Shown here: piece after piece, positions 1 to 7,888 of the stretch
Numbering within the stretch: position 1 is the stretch's first letter
Layout of the letters: every line of letters starts with the position of its first letter
Assembly (NCBI RefSeq): GCF_003432115.1
Contig: NZ_QWDC01000001.1
Location: forward strand, 1,426,001 to 1,490,000
Reading direction: 5' to 3'
Source of the DNA: Mucilaginibacter conchicola
GTDB taxonomy: Bacteria; Bacteroidota; Bacteroidia; Sphingobacteriales; Sphingobacteriaceae
Length of the DNA: 64,000 bases
The notes under the pieces: model-generated
The model's input: the letters and a program-made list of their open reading frames with translations, nothing else
Databases searched by the model: none
Told to the model about the DNA's origin: nothing
Program-made: the position numbers and the translations under genes

Positions 1-132
1 AACGACGACAAGGCGCTCGATATCATCCAATGCTGCTTCCCGGACAGGAAAGTGGAGGGTATCGATTCAACAGATATTATCTGGGGTTTAGGGAGTTTCC
101 ATTGCTTAAGTCAGCAGGAGCCGGCGGTGTAA
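1..132 (+). CDS. Agmatine deiminase family protein, C-terminal end (partial)
   Basis: Cut by the left edge; the last 43 codons and TAA are present. The tail GLGSFHCLSQQEPAV matches the C-terminal signature of the agmatine deiminase / bacterial peptidyl-arginine deiminase family, in which the Cys (codon 103-105) is the nucleophile that attacks the guanidinium carbon. The upstream piece FPDRKVEGID fits the strand preceding it in this family. These enzymes hydrolyse agmatine to N-carbamoylputrescine and ammonia, in polyamine synthesis. The substrate cannot be settled from the tail alone. The last 56 bases lie antisense to the 3' end of the next gene. Confidence 0.8.
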   Translation, partial: NDDKALDIIQCCFPDRKVEGIDSTDIIWGLGSFHCLSQQEPAV

Positions 133-1285
133 GGTTTAGCTCATAATCAAACCAAGGGATACTGAGGTAGCCTTTTCTCTCAAGAATTTGCACACTATCT
201 CCAACGCGTGTTTTCTCGTAAGTACCCTGAGATACATCGATTGAAAGCTCATCCTGGTCTTTTTTCCATGGATTTATTTTCAAATGATAGTGAGGTCCTT
301 TACCGCTGGTGGTATAGGTTTCAGTTACATTTGTGATAAATTTAATGGGATTTGAATTATCAAATAAGCAGTTGGCCAATATTGTGACGCTAAAACCAAA
401 TATTACACTTACTATAATCATAATAAGCACCTGGCCTTTTACTGCTTCCGTTGTCTTATTTCGCCCTATTATAAACAACGGAACAAATAAAATTAATCCG
501 AAAATCGGGGTTATTTTGAGTGATTCTTTAAACGATAGAATCTCGAAGCTTTTGATTGCAGCTACCATCATAATTATAACCGGCATCATAAAACCGATGG
601 CTATACCTGAATAAGCACTTCGTTTAGAATTAGTAACAAATTTTGTTAATCCGTCACTAAACTTAATAATGATCAACCCTAACAAAACGAAGAAAATCCC
701 CACGTAAAAAATCAATTTAGGATTGCTAAAGAAAACAAGTATCATCGGAACGATAAAGCCCAAAATTGAATAAGCTATTGCTATGCCCCGCGTTTTTGAA
801 AGTTTTGCCTTACGTTCTTCAATGGTATAACCCAACGAAGCATCATCCAATAAAATCTCTGTTTCTGCTTCCAGATCTTGTTTATCTAAATCCGGGAATG
901 ATTCTCTTAACCAACTAACCAAATCATCTGAACCTGCCAAATCACTGTAGTTACTTACTCTAAAATTCTTTTCTGTATCATGCTTAGGTTCTATAACAAT
1001 TATCTTTGACTCTATCCTCACGCCTTTTATATCGTCAAAATGTAACGTCCTATCGTAGAATATTCTCTGGCGTGTTATACTGGTTTCGGTAATGATAACT
1101 TTACTTTTGAAAAGGTTTGCAAATATGACACTGCAAATAACCACAGGTACACCAATTATTAAGTAAACTATATTTTCATTTGGAGGCCGAACAATATTAA
1201 AAATTATAAGAAAGGCAGCAAATCCCCCGGTTAAAACTCCGTAAAATAGCTTTGCAAAGATGTTTAGTTTATACTCCTTTTCCAT
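77..1285 (-). CDS. Multi-pass membrane protein of unknown function with PH-like segment
   Basis: 402 aa from the ATG at 1285; an ATG 45 bases upstream is also open, but the MEKEYK start gives the more natural short cytosolic head. I do not recognise the family. Two membrane segments (about 10-32 and 40-60) precede a soluble stretch of about 105 residues. Its first part (VIITETSITRQRIFYDRTLHFDDIKG, written here as positions 63-88) resembles bacterial PH-like domains that follow paired helices. About five more membrane segments lie between 167 and 305, and a soluble C-terminal domain follows. Base composition is AT-richer than the neighbours, suggesting accessory origin. The stop lies inside the preceding convergent gene, so the last 18 residues are antisense to its conserved C-terminus. 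Confidence 0.7.
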   Translation of the reverse strand: MEKEYKLNIFAKLFYGVLTGGFAAFLIIFNIVRPPNENIVYLIIGVPVVICSVIFANLFKSKVIITETSITRQRIFYDRTLHFDDIKGVRIESKIIVIEPKHDTEKNFRVSNYSDLAGSDDLVSWLRESFPDLDKQDLEAETEILLDDASLGYTIEERKAKLSKTRGIAIAYSILGFIVPMILVFFSNPKLIFYVGIFFVLLGLIIIKFSDGLTKFVTNSKRSAYSGIAIGFMMPVIIMMVAAIKSFEILSFKESLKITPIFGLILFVPLFIIGRNKTTEAVKGQVLIMIIVSVIFGFSVTILANCLFDNSNPIKFITNVTETYTTSGKGPHYHLKINPWKKDQDELSIDVSQGTYEKTRVGDSVQILERKGYLSIPWFDYELNLTPPAPADLSNGNSLNPR

Positions 1286-1399
1286 GTGATTATTCAGGTG
1301 TCCCGAAGATAAATAAATTACAAAACTCACACCGCCTAATTTTTCACCGACAATTCATCCGCTTTTACCGATATCTTTAATGATGTTGCCAATATTGAG

Positions 1400-1430
1400 T
1401 TTGCTAATCTGTAAGGTTAGTTTAGATTTG
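1400..1430 (+). promoter_or_regulatory. Bacteroidota-type promoter for the LiaF-like operon
   Basis: TTTG at 1400-1403 and TAGATTTG at 1423-1430 are separated by 19 bases. This fits the Bacteroidota primary sigma consensus (TTTG, 17-23 bases, TAnnTTTG). A start of transcription near 1437 would leave a leader of about 18 bases before the ATG at 1455. Confidence 0.65.
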
Positions 1431-1454
1431 GTTAAGATTTAAATACAGACAGCC

Positions 1455-2291
1455 ATGTTCAACAATATAAATAATTCACCCAACCGCTCTAAAAGCAAAG
1501 TAATGCTTGGAGCCATCCTACTTATTGTAGGTGCATACCTTTTGTTAAGGCAATTGGGTATCTTCTTCATACCGGATTACATCGACCTTTGGCCGTTGTG
1601 GTTAATATTCTGGGGCCTTGTAATTGGCGCCCGTAACAACTTCCAGAAATCATCAGGTGTAATACTGATGGGCCTTGGTGTTATCTTCCTGATCACCGAG
1701 AACATTCACAATGCCGACGGTTTTATATGGCCTGCTGCCATTATCGGCCTTGGTTTTTGGATAATGTCTAAAAAGAGCAACAAGAACACGCCAAAATACG
1801 ATACCGATTACTGGGACAGAAAATACCGCACCGGCACTACAACTGACACTACCGAGAAACCTTTAGCAGATTTTAGCGGCGCCGAGTTTACAGGTACCGA
1901 TGCAAACGTTCCGCCAGCAGAGCCAACAGGCAGCATGCCGCCGCCACCATCACATGATGATTACCTGGATGCTACCTCAATATTTGGTGGTGTAAACAAA
2001 ACCATCCTGTCAAAAAACTTTAGGGGTGGCGATATCACCAACATCTTCGGCGGTACCGAACTTGATTTTACGCAGGCTGATATCCACGGGCGTGTAGTGA
2101 TAGATGTTACCCAGGTATTTGGTGGCACAAAATTGATCGTTCCGGCCAACTGGCATGTGATACCCGATCTGGCTGCAGTTTTTGCAGGTGTAGATGATAA
2201 ACGCGTTAAAACCGGCCAACCAAATATGGACAAGGTATTGGTACTAAAAGGCGTATCACTATTCGCCGGTATTGATATAAGGAGTTATTAA
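1455..2291 (+). CDS. LiaF-like membrane protein (LiaF transmembrane + DUF2154-like domain)
   Basis: 278 aa. The N-terminal 105 residues hold about four membrane helices with the LiaF/DUF5668 pattern of short hydrophobic hairpins and repeated WPL/WPA motifs. A hydrophilic Pro/Thr-rich linker (about 115-170) follows. The C-terminal half is a beta-rich domain with repeated (I/V)FGG motifs at about 175, 197 and 220, as in the LiaF C-terminal and 'cell wall-active antibiotics response' families. In Firmicutes LiaF restrains the LiaRS cell-envelope stress system; in Bacteroidota such proteins often sit with LytS/LytTR pairs, as here. A role in sensing or restraining the downstream kinase is inferred from context. 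It is first in a run of four co-directional genes. Confidence 0.8.
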   Translation: MFNNINNSPNRSKSKVMLGAILLIVGAYLLLRQLGIFFIPDYIDLWPLWLIFWGLVIGARNNFQKSSGVILMGLGVIFLITENIHNADGFIWPAAIIGLGFWIMSKKSNKNTPKYDTDYWDRKYRTGTTTDTTEKPLADFSGAEFTGTDANVPPAEPTGSMPPPPSHDDYLDATSIFGGVNKTILSKNFRGGDITNIFGGTELDFTQADIHGRVVIDVTQVFGGTKLIVPANWHVIPDLAAVFAGVDDKRVKTGQPNMDKVLVLKGVSLFAGIDIRSY

Positions 2292-2385
2292 GAGCCCCCT
2301 CTAAATCTCCCCCTGAAGGGGGAGACTAAAAAAATATTTCTTTAAATCCCTCTCCTTTGGAGAGGGGTTTGGGGAGAGGCCCTAA
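2292..2385 (+). repeat. Dispersed palindrome with two G/C hairpins inside the operon
   Basis: Two strong hairpins are seen: an 18-base one at 2307-2324 (CTCCCCCTGAAGGGGGAG) and CCCTCTCC-TTT-GGAGAGGGG at 2348-2367. They are flanked by outer GCCCC / GGGGAGAGGC arms. From memory this resembles a widespread Bacteroidota intergenic palindrome. It fills the space between the LiaF-like gene and the DUF4288 gene and could attenuate or stabilise the operon transcript. Confidence 0.65.
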
Positions 2386-2416
2386 AGGCCTAAATATTAA
2401 CTATAAAACACAAGTC

Positions 2417-2752
2417 ATGAACTGGTACGTAGCAAAATTGGTTTTCAGGGTGATAAGCGGCAATGGTGATCATAGCGCACAGTTTGATGAGCAGCTGAGA
2501 TTGATAAATGCCGACACCGAGCAGCAGGCTTTTGAGAAAGCAAGCAGCATTGGCCATGCCAATCAGGATAGTTTTTTGAATGTGCAAAAGCAAACCGTTA
2601 GGTGGCAATTTATTGATGTGGCAGAGCTTAATGCCATAGGTGCCCCTACCGATGGTGCCGAGCTTTACTACAACATCCACGAAGCACCGGATGCCGAGCT
2701 CTATATAAAATGGGCTCACCATAAAAGTGCCCTGCTGGGTGTACGAAACTAA
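2417..2752 (+). CDS. DUF4288 domain protein
   Basis: 111 aa from the ATG at 2417 (MNWYVAKLVF); the frame is open further upstream but only through the palindromic repeat. The opening WYVAKLVFRV, a mid-protein Q-A-F-E-K-A-x-x-I-G segment and a later WQFIDVAEL fit the small cytosolic DUF4288 family, whose function is unknown. It lies between a LiaF-like gene and a LytS kinase, with 24 bases to the kinase start, so it is probably co-transcribed. A role as a soluble accessory of the sensor system is only inferred. Confidence 0.7.
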   Translation: MNWYVAKLVFRVISGNGDHSAQFDEQLRLINADTEQQAFEKASSIGHANQDSFLNVQKQTVRWQFIDVAELNAIGAPTDGAELYYNIHEAPDAELYIKWAHHKSALLGVRN

Positions 2753-2776
2753 ACTTAAACAAAAAACCAAACAGCT

Positions 2777-3811
2777 GTGGCTGCATCACAAATATCACAA
2801 TCCAAATTAGTAGTCGCCTTTGTAATATGCGGGGCGGTTTGGGCTGCCCTGCAGGGGTACATTATCCATAGCTTCGGCTTTTTGTGGATGCCCTCGGTAG
2901 TTGATGCTTTGCTGAGCGCCGTATTGCTGGCCGTGGCCTGCTGGCTCATCAACAATAACCTACGCTACTACCAGCCGGATAAAGAAAGCTATTTTTACCT
3001 GTTCATCTGGTGTGCCGCCCTGTCTGTTGCCTGTGTTGCCGGCACGCGCTATATATTACCACTGTTTAACATGGGGCAGGTGTATTTCAACTTCCTGCAA
3101 CAATCATTGATCATCCGTTTCTTTACCACGTTTTTGGCTCTGGGCTGGATGGCCATGATAAGCGCCCTGTTCTATACCCAACTTGATAACAAACGCACCG
3201 AGCAACGCAAAACCGAAGCTGAGAAGCTGGCCCGCGATGCAGAGCTATACAACCTTCGCCAGCAACTACAGCCGCACTTTTTATTCAATAGTTTAAACTC
3301 CATAAGTGCGCTGATAGGCTTTAAGCCCGAACTGGCCCGCACCATGATCCACCAGTTATCAGACTTCCTGCGTGGTACGCTAAAGAAAGACGAGCAGCTA
3401 TTGGTGCCTTTAAACGATGAGCTTGCACATTTGAATTTATACCTTGAGATAGAGAAAGTACGTTTCGGCCACCGTTTGCAAACTGAGATAAGCTGTGATA
3501 AAACCTGCGGAGAGGCTAAACTACCATCACTATTACTACAGCCTTTGGTTGAGAATGCCATCAAATTCGGTTTGTATGATACTACTGAGGCAGTTACCAT
3601 TAGTGTACGCGCCGAGGTGGAAGACCAGTACCTCATCATCATGATCCAAAACCCTTATGATCCAAAAACTTCGCGCCCGCGCAAGGGTACAGGTTTTGGC
3701 TTAAGCGGGGTGCAACGCAGGCTTTATTTGATATTTGCCCGCAACGACCTGATGGAAACTCACGCAAATGATAATATATTTACAACCATTATAAAAGTAC
3801 CGCAGTTATGA
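2777..3811 (+). CDS. LytS-type sensor histidine kinase (His_kinase family)
   Basis: 344 aa with a GTG start at 2777; no ATG gives the full first membrane helix. Four membrane helices span about 10-135 with no large extracytoplasmic sensor. A short coiled linker follows, then the His_kinase domain with RQQLQPHFLFNSLNS, where His167 is the expected phospho-acceptor. The ATP-binding part has LVENAIKFGL (N box) and GTGFGLSGV (G box). Its stop overlaps the start of the LytTR gene (ATGA), indicating translational coupling. The lack of an external domain fits an intramembrane-sensing kinase working with a membrane partner such as the LiaF-like protein. Confidence 0.88.
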   Translation: MAASQISQSKLVVAFVICGAVWAALQGYIIHSFGFLWMPSVVDALLSAVLLAVACWLINNNLRYYQPDKESYFYLFIWCAALSVACVAGTRYILPLFNMGQVYFNFLQQSLIIRFFTTFLALGWMAMISALFYTQLDNKRTEQRKTEAEKLARDAELYNLRQQLQPHFLFNSLNSISALIGFKPELARTMIHQLSDFLRGTLKKDEQLLVPLNDELAHLNLYLEIEKVRFGHRLQTEISCDKTCGEAKLPSLLLQPLVENAIKFGLYDTTEAVTISVRAEVEDQYLIIMIQNPYDPKTSRPRKGTGFGLSGVQRRLYLIFARNDLMETHANDNIFTTIIKVPQL

Positions 3812-4557
3812 CACGCGTTTTAATTATCGACGACGAGCCACTGGCACGAATGGTTGTTTTGGAATATTTGCAGGAATTTAAAGACCAGATAGAGGTGTTA
3901 CAGGAATGCGGCGATGGTTTTGAAGGCCTCAAAGCCATCCAACAACTCCAACCCGATCTTGTATTTCTTGATGTGCAGATGCCCAAAATAAACGGCTTTG
4001 AAATGTTGGAACTGGTTGATAACCCGCCTGCAGTAATATTTGCCACTGCTTTTGATGAGTATGCCATTAAAGCTTTTGAAGCCCATGCGGTTGATTACCT
4101 GTTAAAACCCTTCAGTAAAGAGCGTTTTAACAAAGCGATAGAGAAATTCCTGGCCGTAACACCGGCTACTAATAATATTGCCAAAAATACCGAGACCTTG
4201 TTAGAAGCCGCGGCGCAATCGCCTGCGCAGAACGAGCGTATTGTGGTGAAGACCGGCACCAAAGTAAAGATTATTGCCGTGCAGGATGTTGAGTACCTGC
4301 AAGCCGATGACGATTACGTAAGCGTTATCACTCCCGAGGGCGCTTTCCTCAAAAATAAAACCATGGCCTTCTTCGAGAAAACCCTCGACCCAAGGCAGTT
4401 TGTGCGTGTGCACCGCTCATACATCGTAGCTATCTCGCAAATAACCCGCTTAGACCCTTACGAGAAAGACAGCCACCTGGCCATCCTAAAATCGGGCGCC
4501 AAGATACCGGTAAGCAAAACCGGCTATGTGAAGCTGAAGCAGGTGTTGGGGATATAA
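3808..4557 (+). CDS. LytTR-family response regulator
   Basis: 249 aa. The receiver domain (about 1-115) has the acidic pair Asp8-Asp9, phospho-acceptor Asp55 in FLDVQMP, Thr80 and Lys100 in LLKPF. A LytTR DNA-binding domain occupies about 143-247, with VEYLQADDDYVSV and FVRVHRSYIV. It overlaps the kinase gene by 4 bases and is its obvious partner. LytTR regulators bind direct repeats upstream of cell-surface and stress genes; targets cannot be read from this window. Confidence 0.9.
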   Translation: MTRVLIIDDEPLARMVVLEYLQEFKDQIEVLQECGDGFEGLKAIQQLQPDLVFLDVQMPKINGFEMLELVDNPPAVIFATAFDEYAIKAFEAHAVDYLLKPFSKERFNKAIEKFLAVTPATNNIAKNTETLLEAAAQSPAQNERIVVKTGTKVKIIAVQDVEYLQADDDYVSVITPEGAFLKNKTMAFFEKTLDPRQFVRVHRSYIVAISQITRLDPYEKDSHLAILKSGAKIPVSKTGYVKLKQVLGI

Positions 4558-4582
4558 AATTTTGTGCCAGTCACGCCCCTCT

Positions 4583-4677
4583 CGTCATTGCGAGGAAGGC
4601 GTAGCCGACGTGGCAATCCCCTACTTACAGAGCGGCTCTTCATATTGAGGATTGCCACGCTATCGCTCGCAATGACG
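4583..4677. repeat. TCATTGCGAG-family inverted repeat
   Basis: Outer arms CGTCATTGCGAG (4583-4594) and CTCGCAATGACG (4666-4677) are exact complements. Inner stretches GTGGCAATCC and GGATTGCCAC are also complementary. It sits in the 226-base gap between the LytTR gene and the L,D-transpeptidase-like gene. Other members occur at 6388, 20818, 31390 and 44808. Confidence 0.8.
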
Positions 4678-4783
4678 CATACCAAACAGCCAATACCAAA
4701 CTTAAGGTAAATAAATAAAAATTTAACAAAATTATATTTTGTTAAACTAAATTCTTAGGTATATTTGAATATCAATTATTCAC

Positions 4784-5482
4784 ATGCCTAAGATTCTCAT
4801 CACCATACTTCTCACACTCTTCGCCAGCTTTAAACCCGAAGTGCCCGATAGCAAACGCGCCAGCGACGCACGCAGCAAACTATGGCCTAAACTGCAAAAA
4901 CAGCTGACCGATGGCGGTTTCAACAGCAAATACGAACTATACCTGCGCATTGTTAAGCAAACCGACCAGCTGGAGATCTGGGCTAAAAAGGGTAAACGGT
5001 TTGAGTTTTTTAAAGGATATAATATCTGCTACTACTCGGGTGGATTGGGCACTAAAACAAAGGCAGGAGATAATAAAAGTCCGGAAGGCTTTTATACCAT
5101 TAGCGCAGGGCAACTGCATCCCACCAGTCAGTACCATTTGGCCGTTAATATTGGTTATCCTAATGCGTTGGAAACACAAAAAGGGTACACCGGCAACGCT
5201 ATCATGATACATGGCAACTGTGCATCCGTTGGCTGCTACGCCATGACGGACGACGGCATCGAGGAGATCTACACGCTGCTCTACAAAGCTTTTACTTCGG
5301 GCCAGCAGAAAATAGCTCTGGAGATATATCCTTTTAAAATGGATAATCAGCATTTGAAGGATTTTGCGGCATCGCCATATATGGCATTCTGGAAAATGCT
5401 AAAACCCGCTTACGATAAGTTTGAGAAAGATCATCTTCCCGCAAACATCAGTGTAGCCAACGGGCAATATGTTGCGAGGTAA
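4784..5482 (+). CDS. YafK-like L,D-transpeptidase-fold protein
   Basis: 232 aa with a short hydrophobic leader (about 1-16), so probably exported. The catalytic motif HGNCASVGCYAMTD is at 143-156, with His143 and Cys151 as the expected catalytic pair. A YkuD-like stretch KSPEGFYTI precedes it (98-106). The extra Cys146 and the AMTD ending are typical of the YafK (DpaA) branch, whose E. coli member releases Lpp from peptidoglycan; cross-linking versus amidase activity cannot be told from sequence. It follows the LytS/LytTR genes after a palindromic repeat. Its stop abuts the stop of the next, convergent gene with no gap. Confidence 0.85.
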   Translation: MPKILITILLTLFASFKPEVPDSKRASDARSKLWPKLQKQLTDGGFNSKYELYLRIVKQTDQLEIWAKKGKRFEFFKGYNICYYSGGLGTKTKAGDNKSPEGFYTISAGQLHPTSQYHLAVNIGYPNALETQKGYTGNAIMIHGNCASVGCYAMTDDGIEEIYTLLYKAFTSGQQKIALEIYPFKMDNQHLKDFAASPYMAFWKMLKPAYDKFEKDHLPANISVANGQYVAR

Positions 5483-6376
5483 CTATTCCGCCAGCAACAC
5501 CATCCATGCCTCGGCTACACGGCCATCTTCAAGTAATGCTTTGGCGTGCAGATGCAGCTGTACCTCGCGGGTTTGGCTATCGCCGATGGTGGCATCAAAT
5601 ATCTCTTTGATCTCGTCGCGTTGGGTGTATTCATCTATAGCTTCGTCATCCGGCAAAGCTTCTACATTACCCAGCTGACCAAGATTATTACCCGTAAGTA
5701 CTCTCGAATTTCTGATAGACGACGGGATACTATCCACCCCTATCCCAATGGTACGAACAGGTTTGGCCACCTCGAAAAGGTTACCGGCGTTAACACGACA
5801 ATACCAGTCGGCACCAAGGCGGGCCACCAGGTCGGTTTTGGTTTGATCAATGGTGGTGCCGGCATCGTTCAGAATCTCCTCTTTAATGTGGATCACTTTC
5901 ACCTCGGCAATGATGAGATTGCCCGCGCCGGGGCCATCACCCAAGGCGATGATATCTTTCACCACACACTCTAACTGCACCGGCGATTCGGCCACACGTG
6001 GTGGTTTAACCAGTTGCGAAGGTTGTTCGGTTAGCCCGGCTTTGACAAACTCGTTTACACCTGCAGGATACTCCACACTCGAGAGCGACACCTGCTGCAC
6101 CATATCGTAGCTCACGATATTGATAACACACTCGGGAACCTCTTTGATATTCTCTAAGGTATGCTTAGTTGTATTATCCCTCACCCTACGCGATGCCGAA
6201 AAAACGCATACCGGCGGGTTTACGCTAAACAAGTTAAAAAAACTAAACGGACTCAAATTCACATTGCCATCCTTATCCACGGTTGATGCCAGGCAGATAG
6301 GCCTCGGTGCCACTGCATGGTTAAGGTAACTTTGTATTTGGAGAGGGGTAAGATCTTTTGTTTCGAGGGTTAGCAT
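5483..6376 (-). CDS. Flavin reductase-like (DIM6/NTAB) FMN-binding protein
   Basis: 297 aa from the ATG at 6376; a TTG 9 bases upstream is less likely. The first 200 residues match the split-barrel FMN-binding flavin reductase family: PRPICLASTVDKDGNVNLSPFSFFN early, and VSLSSVEYPAGVNEF and GDGPGAGNLIIAEV in the middle (each given in part). About 80 residues of alpha-rich tail follow. Members reduce or hold FMN, often next to ring-cleavage genes. It lies downstream of the FAH-family hydrolase with a palindrome between them, so a role linked to aromatic catabolism is inferred; its own reaction is not known. Confidence 0.78.
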   Translation of the reverse strand: MLTLETKDLTPLQIQSYLNHAVAPRPICLASTVDKDGNVNLSPFSFFNLFSVNPPVCVFSASRRVRDNTTKHTLENIKEVPECVINIVSYDMVQQVSLSSVEYPAGVNEFVKAGLTEQPSQLVKPPRVAESPVQLECVVKDIIALGDGPGAGNLIIAEVKVIHIKEEILNDAGTTIDQTKTDLVARLGADWYCRVNAGNLFEVAKPVRTIGIGVDSIPSSIRNSRVLTGNNLGQLGNVEALPDDEAIDEYTQRDEIKEIFDATIGDSQTREVQLHLHAKALLEDGRVAEAWMVLLAE

Positions 6377-6387
6377 AGTTCCCAAAG

Positions 6388-6482
6388 CGTCATTGCGAGG
6401 TACGAAGCAATCTCTTTAAGCAAGTCTCTTTTGCAAGGCGTTTAATTGTCCTGAAGAGATTGCTTCGTACCTCGCAATGACG
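6388..6482. repeat. TCATTGCGAG-family inverted repeat with 29-base arms
   Basis: The arm at 6388-6416 (core TCATTGCGAGGTACGAAGCA) is the exact complement of 6454-6482, with a 37-base loop. It lies between two co-directional minus-strand genes of the homogentisate unit, so the transcript would fold here. Confidence 0.88.
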
Positions 6483-6499
6483 GCGTTTTATTTCTTTAA

Positions 6500-7495
6500 T
6501 TACTTCTTCAACTTTAAAATCGAAAACTCACTCTCCGACTTTTTAATAATATTCCCCAGCACACCTAAGCCTGTAATTTCCATTTCAACAAGGTCATTGG
6601 GTTGCAGCCATTGGGTTTGGTAGTTGGCATCGTTAAGCAGACCGGTGCCGTTCAGTTCAAGGAAACAGCCGGTACCTACCGTACCCGAGCCTATCACATC
6701 GCCGGGCAGAACATCGCAGCCGTAGGCGCAGCGCTCAATGATCTCGGCGAAGGTCCAGTCCATATCTTTCATGTTGCCCAAGCTAACCTGTTTGCCGTTT
6801 ACATGGCATTTCATTTCCAGATTGTAGCTGGCACCGGTGTGGCCTTCTTTAGCCGGCACTTTGTATTGCTCCAACTCATCGGGCGTAACCAGCCAGGGGC
6901 CTATCACGGTAGAAAAGTCTTTTCCTTTAGCCGGGCCAAGGTTCAGCAGCATTTCTTCCATTTGCAGGGTGCGGGCACTCATGTCATTCATGATCATATA
7001 ACCGGCTATATAGCTATCTGCCTCGGCAGCGGTAAAATTGCGGCCTTTTTTATTCAGCACAACGGCAACTTCCAGTTCAAAGTCCAATTTCTCAAAATGA
7101 TCTGGCATACACTCTATTTCGCCGGGGCCTTGTACGGCGTTATGGTTGGTGAAATAAAAGATAGGGTATTGGTCAAACTCGGCTATCATATCTACCTTTC
7201 GGTTACGGCGTGCGGCGGCTACGTGCTGCCTAAAGGCATATCCGTCGCGGCACGATGTTGGGTGTGGCACTGGTGCCTGCAGCTCGTAAAAAAGCTCTTC
7301 TTTGGCCTCTATCTTACCACTTTTAATATCCTCGTTAACACGTTTGGCGTGCTCCATCAATTCATCCCCACCCCATAAAAACTCGTTCATGTTATCGGGT
7401 ATCAGCTTATCGCATGAGTTGAGGTTATAGATATGCCCGTCAACGTAAACGCCAAGGTGCTCGCGGTCTTCAGTTTTATAGGATACTAATTTCAT
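6500..7495 (-). CDS. Fumarylacetoacetate hydrolase (FAH) family protein
   Basis: 331 aa. It shows FAH-family motifs: YAFRQHVAAARRNR, FTNHNAVQGPGEI, DFELEVAVV (metal-binding Glu/Asp cluster), KGKDFSTVIGPWLVTPDEL and GSGTVGTGC. FAH cleaves fumarylacetoacetate to fumarate and acetoacetate, the last step of tyrosine breakdown. Homogentisate dioxygenase and HPPD lie just across the divergent intergenic region, which makes fumarylacetoacetase the best call, although short FAH-fold proteins include other hydrolases and isomerases. A possible minus-strand -7 element TAGTTTTG is at 7525-7518, 23 bases before the ATG. Confidence 0.85.
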   Translation of the reverse strand: MKLVSYKTEDREHLGVYVDGHIYNLNSCDKLIPDNMNEFLWGGDELMEHAKRVNEDIKSGKIEAKEELFYELQAPVPHPTSCRDGYAFRQHVAAARRNRKVDMIAEFDQYPIFYFTNHNAVQGPGEIECMPDHFEKLDFELEVAVVLNKKGRNFTAAEADSYIAGYMIMNDMSARTLQMEEMLLNLGPAKGKDFSTVIGPWLVTPDELEQYKVPAKEGHTGASYNLEMKCHVNGKQVSLGNMKDMDWTFAEIIERCAYGCDVLPGDVIGSGTVGTGCFLELNGTGLLNDANYQTQWLQPNDLVEMEITGLGVLGNIIKKSESEFSILKLKK

Positions 7496-7888
7496 AAGGT
7501 GGCTAATTGGTATGCGTCAAAACTAATGATTTTTGTTTTTGTTGGATAAAAAACTATGCTTGCATATTAAATATATTCAGCTTAATTTCGTTTAACCAAT
7601 TATGAGCATCAGCAAACAATTCTATTTTTCCCTTGGCCTCACCTCAATGAGCAGGTCGGCCATGTTCAGGGATGCTGTGCTTGCCAAGATCGTACTGGCG
7701 CAATTCTAAGTCTGTTGTTGTAAGGTTTTAAGCCTTTTGTTGTAAAGTTTTAATGTTGAAAGGTTGGAATGTTATGTATTCCGGCTAATCGTTTCAAAAC
7801 CTTTACAAATTTTCAATTGTTTGATCTTAACTGTTGGGGTTCAACATTCAAACCTTGCAACCTTTCAACATTCAAACCAATTATAGCC
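7496..7888. other. 393-base divergent intergenic region of the homogentisate genes
   Basis: It should hold promoters for the FAH unit (minus) and the dioxygenase unit (plus). I see a minus-strand TAGTTTTG at 7525-7518. A 35-codon open frame, 7602-7709 (starts MSISKQFYFSLG), has no recognisable family and may be a gene remnant or noise. The right half is a low-complexity stretch with a long inverted repeat (7752-7872). No maleylacetoacetate isomerase gene is present. Confidence 0.5.
7752..7872. repeat. Inverted repeat, 15-base arms
   Basis: AATGTTGAAAGGTTG (7752-7766) and CAACCTTTCAACATT (7858-7872) are exact complements around a 91-base loop. The right arm ends 16 bases before the hmgA start, so folding could affect its leader. 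Confidence 0.7.

Noticed and set aside
6602..7378. 258-codon open frame on the plus strand
   Set aside because: Antisense to the FAH-family gene, which has clear motifs; the translated frame has no recognisable family and looks like a codon-bias shadow.
7602..7709. 35-codon gene in the homogentisate divergent region
   Set aside because: No motif, no promoter or terminator of its own and no known homologue; kept only as a note in the intergenic entry.
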